Source: Blastomyces gilchristii SLH14081
Lineage: Eukaryota; Ascomycota; Eurotiomycetes; Onygenales; Ajellomycetaceae
Length of the DNA stretch: 64,000 bases
Assembly (NCBI RefSeq): GCF_000003855.2
Contig: NW_003101676.1
Coordinates: forward strand, 121,103 to 185,102
Direction: 5' to 3'
Shown: positions 36,267 to 46,986 of the stretch, piece after piece
Layout of the letters: each line of letters starts with the position of its first letter
Position numbering within the stretch: the first letter of the stretch is position 1
Translations under genes and position numbers: made by a program
The notes under the pieces: model-generated
Told to the model about the DNA's origin: nothing
Databases searched by the model: none
Seen by the model: only the letters and a program-made list of their open reading frames with translations

Positions 36267-37620
36267 TAAGAATTCATCATAATAATTCTCATGCAGAACA
36301 CTTCAGATTAGAGAAGACTGAGAAGCTTCTAAAATATAAATATATTTAAGACAAGCTCTGAACAGATGTTAAAGAGTATATTAAGACTTATAATATCTGT
36401 TAAAGAATAAAGATTCTGCAGTATAAGTAATACAGTGAGTTGATATCACTGTCTGTTTCAAAGAGCTTATAACAGAATCTATCAATGAATTTTATAGTTG
36501 ATCTGCTGAAGTTAATAAGAGTCAAAGAATATGACTCAATTTTGATTATTATTAACTATTTCACAAAGATGATAAAATATATTTCTACTCATAAAAAGAT
36601 TAAAGCCTCTGAATTGACTGATTTATTTTTAGATATTATCATTCATAATTATAGTGTTCTGAAATTATTGATAACAGATCAAGAATCTCTCTTCATCAGC
36701 AAATACTAATCAGCTTTTTACTATTATCTTATAATAAGATGTCTTCTCAGTATTATATTTCATTCACAGACAGATGATCAGACTGAATATCAGAATCAGA
36801 CATTAGAACAGTATCTTTGAGTATTCTGTTTATATTATTAGAATAATTAACTCAAACATCTTCTAATCACTGAATTCATATATAATAATACAAAGAATGT
36901 AATCTTAAAAGTATCTTCTTTCTATACTTATTATGAATATAATTCTTCATTACTCAGTAACATTGTGAATAACATTTCAAAGAGAGAAATAGACAGTCAG
37001 AATGTTAAATAGATACAGAGAACAGAGTACTTCTCAGTGTCAGAAGTAAAAATGAGATTGAAACTTTTAAATAAAATTCATGAGAAGATGATAAAAAGCA
37101 TCTACTATACTTAGAAGTAGTAGATAGAATACTATAATTAAAAATATCTTTCAATGAAGTTCTTAATAGAGAATCAAGTACTACTTTCAGCAAAGAATAT
37201 CAAGACAATGAGATTATATAAGAAGCTCAGTGAGTGATAACTAGAATCTTTTCTGATAATAAGAGTAATAAGTAAGCAGATATATGAGTTAAAATTACTC
37301 TCAGAATTGAAATTAATTTATTCTGTTTTTCACATTTTCTATTTAAAGCTCTATAAGTAACATCTCAGAGCAGAGCTGTCTCAGCTAAATAATATTGAAA
37401 TTGAGAGTGATACTGAATATCTTATAAAGAAAATATTGAACAAATGAACATATTATAGTAAGCTTCAATATCTTATTAAATAAGAAGATTATTCATCATC
37501 AGAGAATTCATGAGAACTGCTTGAGTATTTGAAAAATGCTGAGAAAGAGATTGCAAGCTATGAGACAGCTAGTAGAAATTATCTCATTACACATCAGAGA
37601 TATTGAGTAAGAAATACTGC
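36267..37620 (+). pseudogene. Gypsy-C pol: integrase core and chromodomain
   Basis: Continuation after Gypsy-B1. The zinc end reads CRTLQIRED and later a C..C-type segment near 36390-36410. The core lies in an open stretch at 36485-36709: MNFIVDLLK (first catalytic Asp in the family's MDFI is now Asn), ILIIINYFTKMIKYI, LLITDQESLFISKY with the second Asp. Then TDR.SD..SES near 36760, and a chromodomain near 37380-37570 with YLIKKILNKWTYYSKLQYL and KWEDYSSSENSWELLEYL. The chromodomain would direct integration to modified histones. Confidence 0.87.
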
Positions 37621-39426
37621 TTAAGACTTCTCATTTTTCTTAAAGAGTTTTTTAGAGATAATTTTACAGTGATAAGTCAGTATCTTATAAACTCTGTAGC
37701 ACTCTTCTTCTATTTTCTTTTAAAGGGTTTTTAGAAGTTTAATAAGACTACACAAGTGTAAAATTCCTGAAGCAGTTAATAAGAAAAGAAAGAGATATTT
37801 GAAATTAATAAAGATTAATATTATCAATCTGCAGACTGCTGCTATTCTAATAGAGCTGCAGCTCACTGAAAAAGTAAAAAGAGAAATCAGAGTCTACTTA
37901 TCAATAATCATATCTTTATTAAACTCATTCTTCATCATTGAAGTCTCTGATATCAGTATCTTTATCTGTTAAGAAGTTAGTGCTGCAGTATCACAGAAGA
38001 GCATGCTGTAGAAGAGTATGAGAGATGCTGAAAGTATTAACTTATTAACTTACAAAGTATCTCAGTTATCTGCTTCAACTGAAGTGAGATTCTCTTCAAT
38101 CAGTGATTAATCTCTGCAGTACTTTTAACAGCAGCATCAGCTGATCTCTTCTTGAGATCAGTCATTCTGAGGTGTTTTTTCATCTCAAAGATCTACACTT
38201 TTGTCTTCTTTTACAGATGAGCAAGAGAGATCTTCTTAGTTCTGACAGAATCTGTCAATACTTGAAGCTCTGAGATTCTCACTCTGTACTGCTTGAACAT
38301 CTGAGCTTCTTGTCAGAACTGATATAATATCTTCTTATAGAGTAGATAACACTTACAGAGAGACAGAAGTTGTTATGACAGATATAACAGAAACAACAGA
38401 AGTGAGAGAAGAAATAGATATATAAAATTCTCTCTTTCTTCAGCTGCTTAGCACAGTGCAGATAAGTGACAGTACTAATCAGAGATCACATCAGAGCCTT
38501 TTCACAGAGAGAAGATAAAGAAATCATAGAACTCTGTGAACTCAACTCAGCAGCATTCTGAGCAGGGCTCAGATATACTGTGAGAGAGAAACTACAGATT
38601 GAGCTTCTTGAAGCTACTATCTCTGAAATCAAGCTCTTTTCAAGATTCTCTCTGAATGATCACACAGGGTTATACATCACTGTGTTGACTGAGAGAGAAG
38701 ATAATGTTGCAACAGTGACAGAGAGAGCAGAGAAAGAACTGAACATAGATAAATTAACTGATAGAAGAGATGACACTTCACTGCAAGACACAGCAACTAT
38801 CATCACAGCTGTAAGAGAAGCAGGAGAAGAAGAAGAAGAAGATATAATAATAAGAGTAGTGTTTCTGCAGTTTAGAANNNNNNNNNNNNNNNNNNNNNNN
38901 NNNNNNNNNNNNNNNNNNNNNNNNNNNNNNNNNNNNNNNNNNNNNNNNNNNNNNNNNNNNNNNNNNNNNNNNNNNNNNNTAAGTCCCTTATTATCTCTCC
39001 AAGAAATAATGCTCTTCATGCACTCACTATACAGATAAAGAAGAAGAGAAGAAAAATGTTTCATAGAGAGAGAATCTTTTTGAAAATCCTGCTACTACTG
39101 TTAACTTTGTCTCTAAAATACATCACTTTTGCAGAGAATTTTATACATAGAACAGAATATAATGAGAGATCTGTAAGTCACTTATTAACTATATTTTTCA
39201 CATTTTAAATCAATATATAAGGAACTCACTTATCACATGTTTAATTTAAATGAAGATGAGAAAGAAAGATCTACACAGTCAGCAGAAAAACTCATCTATT
39301 TCTTTATATCTTACATGCAGTATATATACTGTCAAATCAGTTGACAATCATTGCTATACAATAAAGATAACTTCTAATTCAGTAATCTTAAGAACATCAG
39401 AACTATGTTCTTAAAGAGAAGAGTAT
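37621..39426 (+). other. Gypsy-C 3' region with acidic ORF and assembly gap
   Basis: About 1.8 kb between the chromodomain and 3' LTR. An open stretch from ATG 38580 runs to 38877, where Ns begin. It encodes MREKLQIELLEATISEIKL, then an acidic/Glu-Arg-rich segment (TEREDNVATVTERAEKEL, REAGEEEEED). Other readable but stop-broken peptides lie at 37970-38560. It is unusually open for this block, which may mean a real accessory protein or a Glu-rich low-complexity stretch poor in Trp and Gln codons. No recognised domain. A purine-rich polypurine tract was not clear. Confidence 0.45.
38878..38979. other. Assembly gap (Ns)
   Basis: About 100 N bases. Any open frame drawn across it is not supported. 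The gap sits in the Gypsy-C 3' region, where copies of the same repeat would confuse assembly. Confidence 0.99.
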
Positions 39427-39958
39427 TGTCACACTCTCAGCTGTGTCAAGACCTTATTGTAATTTTATACAGCTTATCACTTTCATACAGATAATTTTAT
39501 CTCATTTAATTCAGTTTTCAATCACTCTATAATATCATTCAGATATATCATAGAAAGATCTGATTGATAAATATGAGAACCTTACTTTTATACAAGATCA
39601 GCAGATTACTCTTTCTTAACAGTGAGATGCTGCTGAGATATCACTTCAGCTATTCTCACTCATGAAATAAAAGAAGAGTATCTGCTCATTGTCTATATAG
39701 AATAGCTAAATGCTGACTTCTCATCAAAGAAGTCAGCAATTCATTTTTCTTTTATAGAAATATATATAAGAGTTACTATATTTCTCATACAATCTTCTTA
39801 GTATACTAAGTATCATATCTGTGATATTCCTGTAATAACCCTGTAGTCTATGAGCTCACTATTCAAGCAAGATAGTCAAGCTCACTCATACAGCTTCTCA
39901 ACAACTACCTCTATATGACATCATTAACTAGTCACCGCTTCAGTTCCGCCACATTACA
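39427..39958 (+). repeat. Gypsy-C 3' LTR (532 bp)
   Basis: Begins TGTCACACTCTCAGCTG and ends GCCACATTACA. Same length as the 5' LTR. It keeps CpG near its right end (CACCGCTTCAGTTCCGCC), where the 5' LTR lost it, and lost CpG at its left, where the 5' LTR kept it. Confidence 0.93.
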
Positions 39959-40949
39959 ATATTTCAAGAAATATGACAGAGATTAATTAAGATTATTTAT
40001 TTACTTTTATATATTAATGATATTCAATCTGAGTTAGCACTAAAATTATAACTAAGCTAAGAAAGAAGATTATTTTCTCTTATATTAATTCTTCTTACAC
40101 ATATCAGTGATCAGTTATTGAAAATAAATTATTATCTTTCTTAAATTATTATCATGTCTTCTGAATTCACTTCTTTCACTTCTTTTACTTCTATTGAAGA
40201 TTTATAAACTCTTTAAGAAATCACTGTGAATTACAAAGTCTATGTTATTTACAATTCAACACAGAATACTCTCTTTCAATTATAATGAATAATCACTTCA
40301 TTCTTCATATCTGATTCCAGGTCATGAAATTTATGAAAAACTCAACACAAACACTGAGATAAACTATGAAATAATTATTAACAGATTATATTACAGATTA
40401 TTGAAGAGTTATCTCTCTGTTATAATCACTACAACTTTATTTAGAAATATTCATTATAAACTGATTATCACTCTGAAGAAATTTTCTAATACCTGAAGTT
40501 ATCAGAATGCAGATAATAAAAGAAAAATAATCAGAAAATTACTACTAAGCTGATAAGTTACTCTATCAGATAATGATTTTTAATAACACTAACTTTCTAC
40601 TTTGAAGAAAATCATGTAAAAACAATTATATATTAGTACTCTGATTTCACAACTCTTATCTGATAACTTTCATGAATAATTACTTTATATATATATATCT
40701 CTGAATCTTTCTCTTCAATTAATTAAAAACTCTGAAATCTGAGCACTTCTTTAAATACTTAATTCAAATCTTCATATTTTATATTGATTCTGTCTTCAGT
40801 TCAATCTCAAGATACACTACAAAGTTAATATACAATATCTAGAATCAGAGTTGAAGAATTATTAAAGAGTGTCTCTTATAGTGAATGTATAAACTAGTAT
40901 AAACAATCTTACATTTATAAGAGTTACATGTTATTATATTGATGAGAAC

Positions 40950-42110
40950 TAAACTTATTAAGAGACATTAATCAAATTTAAATCATTGATCAGTAGTCAT
41001 ACTGAGGATTATATAACAGAGATATTAATAACTGTGATTAAAAATAACTATTGAGATATTAGTCTCAGTCTTCTTACAATTATAACTGATAATGCTGTGA
41101 ATAACTACACTATAATAAATAGCTTAAAGTAAAAATTGACTTTGCATTTCTGAAATAATAAACAAGGTCATATTCTCTGCATTACTTATGTGATTCAACT
41201 TGTAATATAAACACTGATAAAGAATCTTAACATTGAGATGAGAAATAATGAGATGACTGATTCTTGAGATGAGAATAAGATAAAAGTAATTACTTAAGTA
41301 ACTTTTGCATTCACTTTATAAAAGATAATATTTTTTAATAATACTTTTTAATATTGCTTTTTAATAATACTTTTTAATAATGCTACTGTTAATTTTGAAT
41401 AGATTGACTAATAACTTAAATATTACAGATTTTAAACATTGCTAATATAATTTATATCTCCTCTAAATAATAACAATAATTCTATGATATTTAATGAATA
41501 AATAAATCAGTCATATCACTGAATATGATACAGAATGTTAGAACACAGTGAAGTTCAATATATAAGATAACTGTTCAGACTCTTCAATTATATCAGATAA
41601 TTAATCATTGAGTATAATACTCTGATTGAGAAAAGATTCAGATATTGAAACTTTCTGATATGAAGTGATCTCAGTTGAAATATGTGATTGATTTACTGTT
41701 TCAGTTTTATAAGATAATAAAGATAGTCTCAATTACTTGTACATCAATGCTGCAGTCAGTCTAATAAGTGTATAACAGTTTATTTACTTATCTTGAAAAG
41801 CAGTTGAATCACTTAAAAAGAAATTCAGTCTGAAATGATACTATAGTGCAGGCTATTATTACTGTAAGAAATAAACTGATATATTACTACAGTAAAACTG
41901 AAAAATCTTTTACAGAGTACTATACTATAGCAGCTCTACTAGATTTCTTCTCTTGAGTTAATATCTACACTTCTCAAGATTGAATAGAGAAGAAATGAGA
42001 CTCATATATTAAATTAGTCTGAGACTACTATAATATCAACTATCAGAGATTTGAGTAAGCAGATATTAGAGATGTGAAGACAGTGAAATATAATTCTCTA
42101 GTAAGTAACA
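40950..42110 (+). pseudogene. hAT transposase relic, copy B
   Basis: Plus-strand translation near 41080-41210 reads LLTIITDNAVNNYTIINSL and then GHILCITYVIQLVI, matching the hAT catalytic core TDNASNN and the HxRCxAHxxNL block (second His now Tyr). Further on, near 41770-42100, SLFTYLEKQLNHL, KLIYYYSKTEKS, EYYTIAALLDFF and TSQDWIEKKWDSYIKLVW match the segment that in hAT proteins links the core to the C-terminal dimerisation domain (pattern KLxKYYxKT...YxAAxxLxP...W...W). A GTAAGT directly follows near 42100 and could be a splice donor or part of a dispersed motif. Stops at Trp positions. Confidence 0.85.
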
Positions 42111-42896
42111 ATCTTTGATAATACTTTATATTACATAGAACTATAATACTAACTTTGAAATAGAACTTACATATATTGATTATAATCAAAAATCAGATAA
42201 AACTACATGCTTGTAAAACTGAATTTAACTGTTATTTTCAAGATAATTTAATAAATTTATATACTAAATTAATTCTAGAGTTATGAAAAATTGTTAAGAG
42301 TATATATTCAACTGTTACACTGATAATATATGCTATTCTAACAATTTCATTGATAGAGATAAGAATGAAGTGAAAGTTCAACTCAAGCTGAGATATTTAT
42401 CACTATTATCAGAAACAATTATAAGAAGAAATAATCAAGAAACTCATGATTATAAAACATGGAATTATCAGACAGTTTAATATCTCTGATCACAGTATAT
42501 CAGAGAAGTGTAGTTTTTATGAGAAAGTAAAGAATAAACTTACACAAGAATGTATTTAGTTATTTCATGAGTATTATCAATAATTGTTATCAAATTCTGA
42601 TTATATAAGCAATCACTGAATGAACTGAATGAGACTGAATTTGATCTTCAGTCTCAGTCTCATTCTGATTTTGAAAGAATGATTATCTTTCACAGTTTAT
42701 TCTGAGAAATTACTCTTATTTCACTGTTCTTGAATTAAATCTGGTTATTTTTCACATCATTTCTCTCAGAAATGATTCATTTTCAGACTTTTTTGAGGCT
42801 TGATCCTGGTGGGACTCACGCCAAGAAATGTATGAGACCAGACCAAATGAAATCAAATGTGAAATTCATGGTCCCGGCGGCCAGTCTAGATTCAAC

Positions 42897-43360
42897 TGTG
42901 AGTTTCAGAGAGTTCAGTGTATTCTGCACTAAAAGGATAGATATTCTCACAGAGATTTCATAGTCAATTCATCAATTATTAGTAGATATGAGAAATAATG
43001 AACACTCAGGTTGAATTTCCTCATCAATGAACAGATTATTAATTGATGAATCAGAAATCACTGCAGTCTCTTGACAGACTGCAGTGAGTAGGCCGGGTGT
43101 TAGTAGGCCGGGTGTTACTGAAGAAATTACCGCAGGCGCTTTACAGACTGTATTGAGTAGAATCTTCAGATTGTGTGTAATTGATATCAATGAATTGACT
43201 AGATGAAGGTCCTTCTGAAAGATGATGTCTTTTGATATGTATAAACACCTGTTGAAGAGATTCATCAATCTATAATTATTAAAATCATCATATCTCACAA
43301 AAATCAACTCTTTGAAATGAGAAGTTATCTTATTACTGAGCTTGAAGTCTATCTTCAAGA
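42897..43360 (-). pseudogene. Copia pol, integrase C-terminus and linker
   Basis: A nearly open minus-strand stretch at 42972-43358 reads KLSNKITSHFKELIFVRYDD and FNNYRLMNLFNRCLYISKDI, matching the Copia block K...RS..G.F.GYD....YR......R..ISRDV.F that follows the integrase core. A poorly conserved linker with VTPGLLTPGLLTAVCQE follows. That repeat comes from two adjacent GC-rich 15-mers (TAGTAGGCCGGGTGT type) near 43088-43118. The block continues at 10674 after hAT-B. Confidence 0.83.
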
Positions 43361-46300
43361 ATACTTTACAACCTCATCAGCAAATGCTGTGTGCAGAAGA
43401 TAGAGCTTCAAGCCAGGTCTCATACAGTGTAGTTGACTTTGTATTTTCAGAGTTCTCATACAATATTATTGAGATTGATATAAGATTAAGCAGCTCTGTG
43501 ACTGTAATAACTGTCTCATCTCACATCTTTTCAGAAGCAGAAGAATCTATTAATAGTGATCAGAACTTCTCAATGATTAAACTGATTAATTATTCAGATA
43601 CTTCATCTTACTGTGAAATATAAGAGAGAGTTAACTCTCATTTTATTTCTTTACTGAGTATATATACTGTGACTGCATTCAAATTCAATTCTTCACAGTC
43701 TGAGTGAATAATTACAATGCTACATCTCAGCAGATTCTTGATGAATTGATCGAAGATCTATAGATATCTCAATGTCTCATTCTTGCATTTCAATAGAAAT
43801 ATTCATCTCATTCAGATAACATTATCTGTTATTATCATTGCAAGCTTCTTATTAGTGTAAGATGATATATTCTCAGTCTCAAGAGTCTCATCATCACTGA
43901 ATATATTCACTCAAACCTTTAAGGCCTTGCAGGTGGCATGATGTGATGTGAAATTCTTGTAGAAAGCATGTTTCTGTTTAGTCTTAACACATGTAACATA
44001 GAATGATAATTTCTTCAGACTGATACTAATAATATCAAATCACAGATCTCTGATCATTTTTAATATACTATTTTCACTGATATAATCAAGTTGATAATAT
44101 TACTCATCTATTGAACGCTGTTTCAGAAGAACTGCAGATAATTAAGATAAAGATAAGATAATAAAGAAATCAGTATCTGAATTCTTAAAGTTGATTAACT
44201 ATTCAACCTTCTCATAGCTGAATAATCTCAAAGATTCTGTATTCAGATTGTAATCTGTTGAGATTGTCTTTGATTTCAGAACAGTCATATATATCACTGC
44301 TTCATACATTGAGTTATTCATTACATCATGAAATGTCAGTGAGCTGTTGAAAAGAATGTAAATATTATTATAAGATAGATTGATATAGAAGATATCACTG
44401 TTAATAGATAATAGAAACTCAAAGTAGTTCTTAGTATTAACTTATATATTATAGTGAATATAGCTCTGATGCTTTATAAGCTCAGCAGAGATCAGATTTG
44501 CAGATAGTCTCAGTATATAGTATATATAATTGAATTCTATCAATCTTTCACTCACTGAAATGAATGCAGTGCTGACATTCTGAATCTTCAGAATGACCTT
44601 ATTAATTACTTAAACTGTTGAGTCATTAATTGCTATAAGTTCTGAAAATTATGATTTATCACTTGCTATGTGACATCCAGCATCACTATCTCATATAGTG
44701 AGGAAATTCTTGTGAGATTTTATAAAACAGACTAGTACATTTATAATCTCTGTGAGATTTATTATCTGAAAGGTCTCTGAATCATCTGTAATAGATAGTT
44801 GAGTTCTACTCTCACTATTATTCTTCTTTTCCTTGAATTCCTTTATTCTCACAGTGTTGTAGATTCTTCAATTATTCAGAGTACTGTCAGAATTGATTAA
44901 TTAATAGTTGTCAAAGTGAGATCTTTCACATTCAGAATATGTAGATAAATTTTCTGAACTCTAATAATTTTAAGAGCTCTCTTATAAACTATTACAATCA
45001 TATTCAGTACAGCCTTCACAGACTGAATTCAATGTATTGTTGTTATTAATAGATATTATAACTATTGTAGCTGTTACAGCTGTTGTAGTAAAGTTAACTG
45101 CAGAATCTATATTCCGTAGATTCTTTTTATCTTTTGAAGAATTAGGTTATAAGCAGATCTTCTTCATAAGAAGATCAATATTCAATATCACAGCTGTGAA
45201 TTTGAAATCCTGTATCTTCTCTATCTTCTTCTGAACATAATTTCTTCAATTATTGAGTAAAACTGAGTAGAAGATATTAAATATTCACACATCTGAAGAG
45301 AAAGCATTCAATATCTTCAATTTTATAATAATGAACTGAAACTTATCAAAGAATGTGTGTAGGTTGATGATATATATGTCATCAAGTGACATAAATTTCA
45401 GAACTATCTCACAGTGTAACTGTGTTCTAGAAACAGAGTATTTCTGTTCAATCACATTTCAGAGAGTATAAGTGATTTAATTTTCATCATATTTGAAGAA
45501 ATGTGATCTGACACCTGTACTCAGAGAGTTTGAGATGAATATTTAGAGTTATCAGTTTCTGACATCTCAGAACAGTACTTATTCATTATCTCTTTATAGA
45601 GAGTTCTGAGTCTGTCATTTCTCTATTATATATTAACACTGTGCATCAACCAGTTTCAATTTCATGAAGATGCTTTATATGATGTAATTAAATGTATCAG
45701 TTAGACTGTTTAATCTCACAGCATTCTTGACATCTTTCTTGAATTAAGAGATTGTCTTGTCAACACAGCTATTCAGTTTATAAAGATTGAATTTCAATCT
45801 TCTATCAAGATTAGAATTCCATGTGACTGTTTAAGCTGATGAGATGATAATAGAATAATTATTAACATTCTGTAATCAATCTGTAGAGAATCTCTATTAA
45901 CTGAGTTTTTCCAGTTGTAGTTTAAGTTCTAGAACTCTACATCTCTTCTTCTTCATCTCAAATATTATCTTGAGATGTTTTATCTGTTAATCTGATATTA
46001 TTTTATCTGAATAGTAGACATCTGAGTGTCTGTTATTCTCATTAAGAGAATCAGCTTTAAGCTGTTAAGTAGATTAAGAGACTGGCCTGACTGTGTCAGA
46101 AACTGTATTCAAACTAGCTTTGAATTAAAAGAGTGTTTCAGAGCATTTATTAATGAAGCTTTTAAATACTTCAGAAGAATATTCACTGACAGATTGTAAG
46201 CATGAAGAATTATTATCAACTGAATCAGTGAATAGAATGTGAGATTGTGAATATATATATAAGTGAGATTGTGTTAAATCTGACATCTTGATATTCATTT
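43361..46300 (-). pseudogene. Copia gag, protease and integrase
   Basis: Minus strand. Gag opens near 46287 (MSDLTQSHLYIYSQSH) and extends to about 44800. The protease active site is readable as DSDAGCHIASDKS near 44690 (family DSGAS.H; Gly is Asp, Ser is Gly). The integrase has a KLSFYVTCVKTKQKHAF zinc-end region near 43980 and AMIITDNVI..R.IFLLKCKNE near 43830-43780 (family MIITDDATR.RW.F.L). Stops are common. This is the 5' half of the Copia polyprotein. A short open plus-strand frame at 45037-45234 is a shadow. Confidence 0.82.
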
Positions 46301-46540
46301 ATTGAATTCTTGTCAATATTATTCTCTTTTTCTTACTTTTTTACAATATGATGTGTTTTCTGCAAGTCTCTTTTTTTTAAGTAAGTAGTAGTATTATTGA
46401 TCAACAAGATCTCAAATATGTTAATACTGATTGAATAAGATGATTTTAACATCTGATAAGTGTATTGAATGAAGCAGTAGTTAAATAATAATTATATTAA
46501 TAAGAAATCCTGAATTAGCGGTGTTTTTATGCAAAATGAG

Positions 46541-46551
46541 TCTCATAACCT
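46541..46551 (-). promoter_or_regulatory. Putative half-tRNA primer-binding site of Copia
   Basis: Next to the 5' LTR the plus strand reads CTCATAACC (46542-46550), identical to the anticodon loop of eukaryotic initiator tRNA-Met. Copia elements such as Drosophila copia are known to prime from a cleaved initiator tRNA half ending in this loop. The match beyond these bases is poor after decay. Confidence 0.5.
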
Positions 46552-46646
46552 GTGAAAGGTGTAAAGCTTGTGTGATTGAAAGGTTGCTAGCTTGTGGGAA
46601 GTTATATGGTGGAAGGATTAGTAAGCCACATCACGTGACCTGACAC
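46552..46646 (-). repeat. Copia 5' LTR (95 bp)
   Basis: Direct repeat of 2449-2543, better preserved (GTGTAAAGCTTGTGTGATTG, CACATCACGTGACCTGACAC). Abutted by TSD TTAAT at 46647-46651. It contains a CACGTG palindrome. Confidence 0.9.
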
Positions 46647-46651
46647 TTAAT

Positions 46652-46695
46652 ACTATGTCAGAGATTTATAATGTGTTTCACAACTGCTTCACCAC
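46652..46695 (+). pseudogene. Gypsy-A relic, 3' piece after Copia insertion
   Basis: Continues 2119-2448: IYNVFH corresponds to IYNIFHTS at about 25347 in Gypsy-A1. Similarity fades near 46690 at a CTGCTTCAC stretch, where the Gypsy-A copy breaks off before its chromodomain and LTR. Confidence 0.7.
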
Positions 46696-46935
46696 GAACT
46701 CGCTCAATTTTTCGAATAAGAACCCGCCGATAGATCCATTGAAAAGCCCTCGATCATATGAGCATTTTGACCCCATCACTGACTGCATACCCCGTGTGGT
46801 GGTGGAGTTATCCAGCCAAATGTGAACCAGACATTGTTTGAAACTTCTGTATGAAATTATCCCTCATTCACCCCTATCACATCACAATTCTGGGTCAAAT
46901 TGCCATACAAAGTGTAAGGTGAAGAGACCTAGTCA
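46696..46935. other. GC-normal island, no recognised repeat
   Basis: About 240 bases with ordinary base composition and CpG sites (AACCCGCCGATAG, CCCCGTGTGGTGG), in contrast to everything around. One plus frame is open from the Gypsy-A relic to a TGA near 46822 (PPIDPLKSPRSYEHFDPI), which is too short to call. Not similar to any other part of the window that I could find. It may be single-copy host DNA or a fragment of an element present once. Confidence 0.6.
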
Positions 46936-46986
46936 TATGTATCAATCTTCTTGATTTTGAAAGATTCTCAATCTGTAATTGTGAAG

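Larger units (their letters stand above)
13512..39958 (+). mobile_element. Gypsy-C chromovirus, split by Gypsy-A1 and Gypsy-B1
   Basis: LTR retrotransposon with two 532-bp LTRs and a 5-bp TSD ATATT (13507-13511 and 39959-39963) in hAT-B. Its own sequence totals about 7.8 kb: 13512-14556, 25932-29013 and 36267-39958. Order on the plus strand: LTR, gag with a zinc knuckle, protease, reverse transcriptase, RNase H, integrase, chromodomain, a 3' region with an acidic ORF, LTR. RT before integrase gives Gypsy (Metaviridae). All coding parts are decayed. An assembly gap lies in its 3' region. Confidence 0.92.
10675..42888 (+). mobile_element. hAT DNA transposon copy B, split by Gypsy-C
   Basis: Starts TAGACTAAC and ends GGCCAGTCTA, flanked by the 8-bp TSD GATTCAAC (10667-10674 and 42889-42896). 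Its own sequence is 10675-13511 plus 39964-42888, about 5762 bp, and is the inverted counterpart of hAT-A. The two copies lie about 1 kb apart in Copia pol but have different TSDs, so they are independent insertions rather than one palindrome. The break is filled by Gypsy-C with TSD ATATT. The right terminus keeps many CpG sites. 10675-12260 is AT-rich with a poly-A tract at about 11047-11180 and no recognised gene. Confidence 0.92.
2449..46646 (-). mobile_element. Ty1/Copia-type LTR retrotransposon, interrupted by two hAT transposons
   Basis: Copia element on the minus strand, flanked by the 5-bp TSD TTAAT (2444-2448 and 46647-46651) within a Gypsy-A integrase relic. Its own sequence survives in three blocks: 2449-3394, 9662-10674 and 42897-46646, about 5.7 kb in total, a normal Copia size. 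The domain order on the minus strand is gag, protease, integrase, reverse transcriptase, RNase H, which is Copia order rather than Gypsy order. Very short LTRs (95 bp) bound it. Everything else between these limits was inserted later. Confidence 0.9.

Noticed and set aside
38580..39064. A 134-152 residue protein on either strand across the N gap
   Set aside because: About 100 Ns lie inside, so the joined frame is not supported. Only the plus-strand part up to 38877 is considered.
3395..42888. One giant palindrome or a single inverted-repeat element with 5.7-kb arms and a 1-kb spacer
   Set aside because: Each arm has its own TIRs and its own 8-bp TSD (AATAGAAC, GATTCAAC), and the spacer is uninterrupted Copia RT sequence, so these are two separate hAT insertions.
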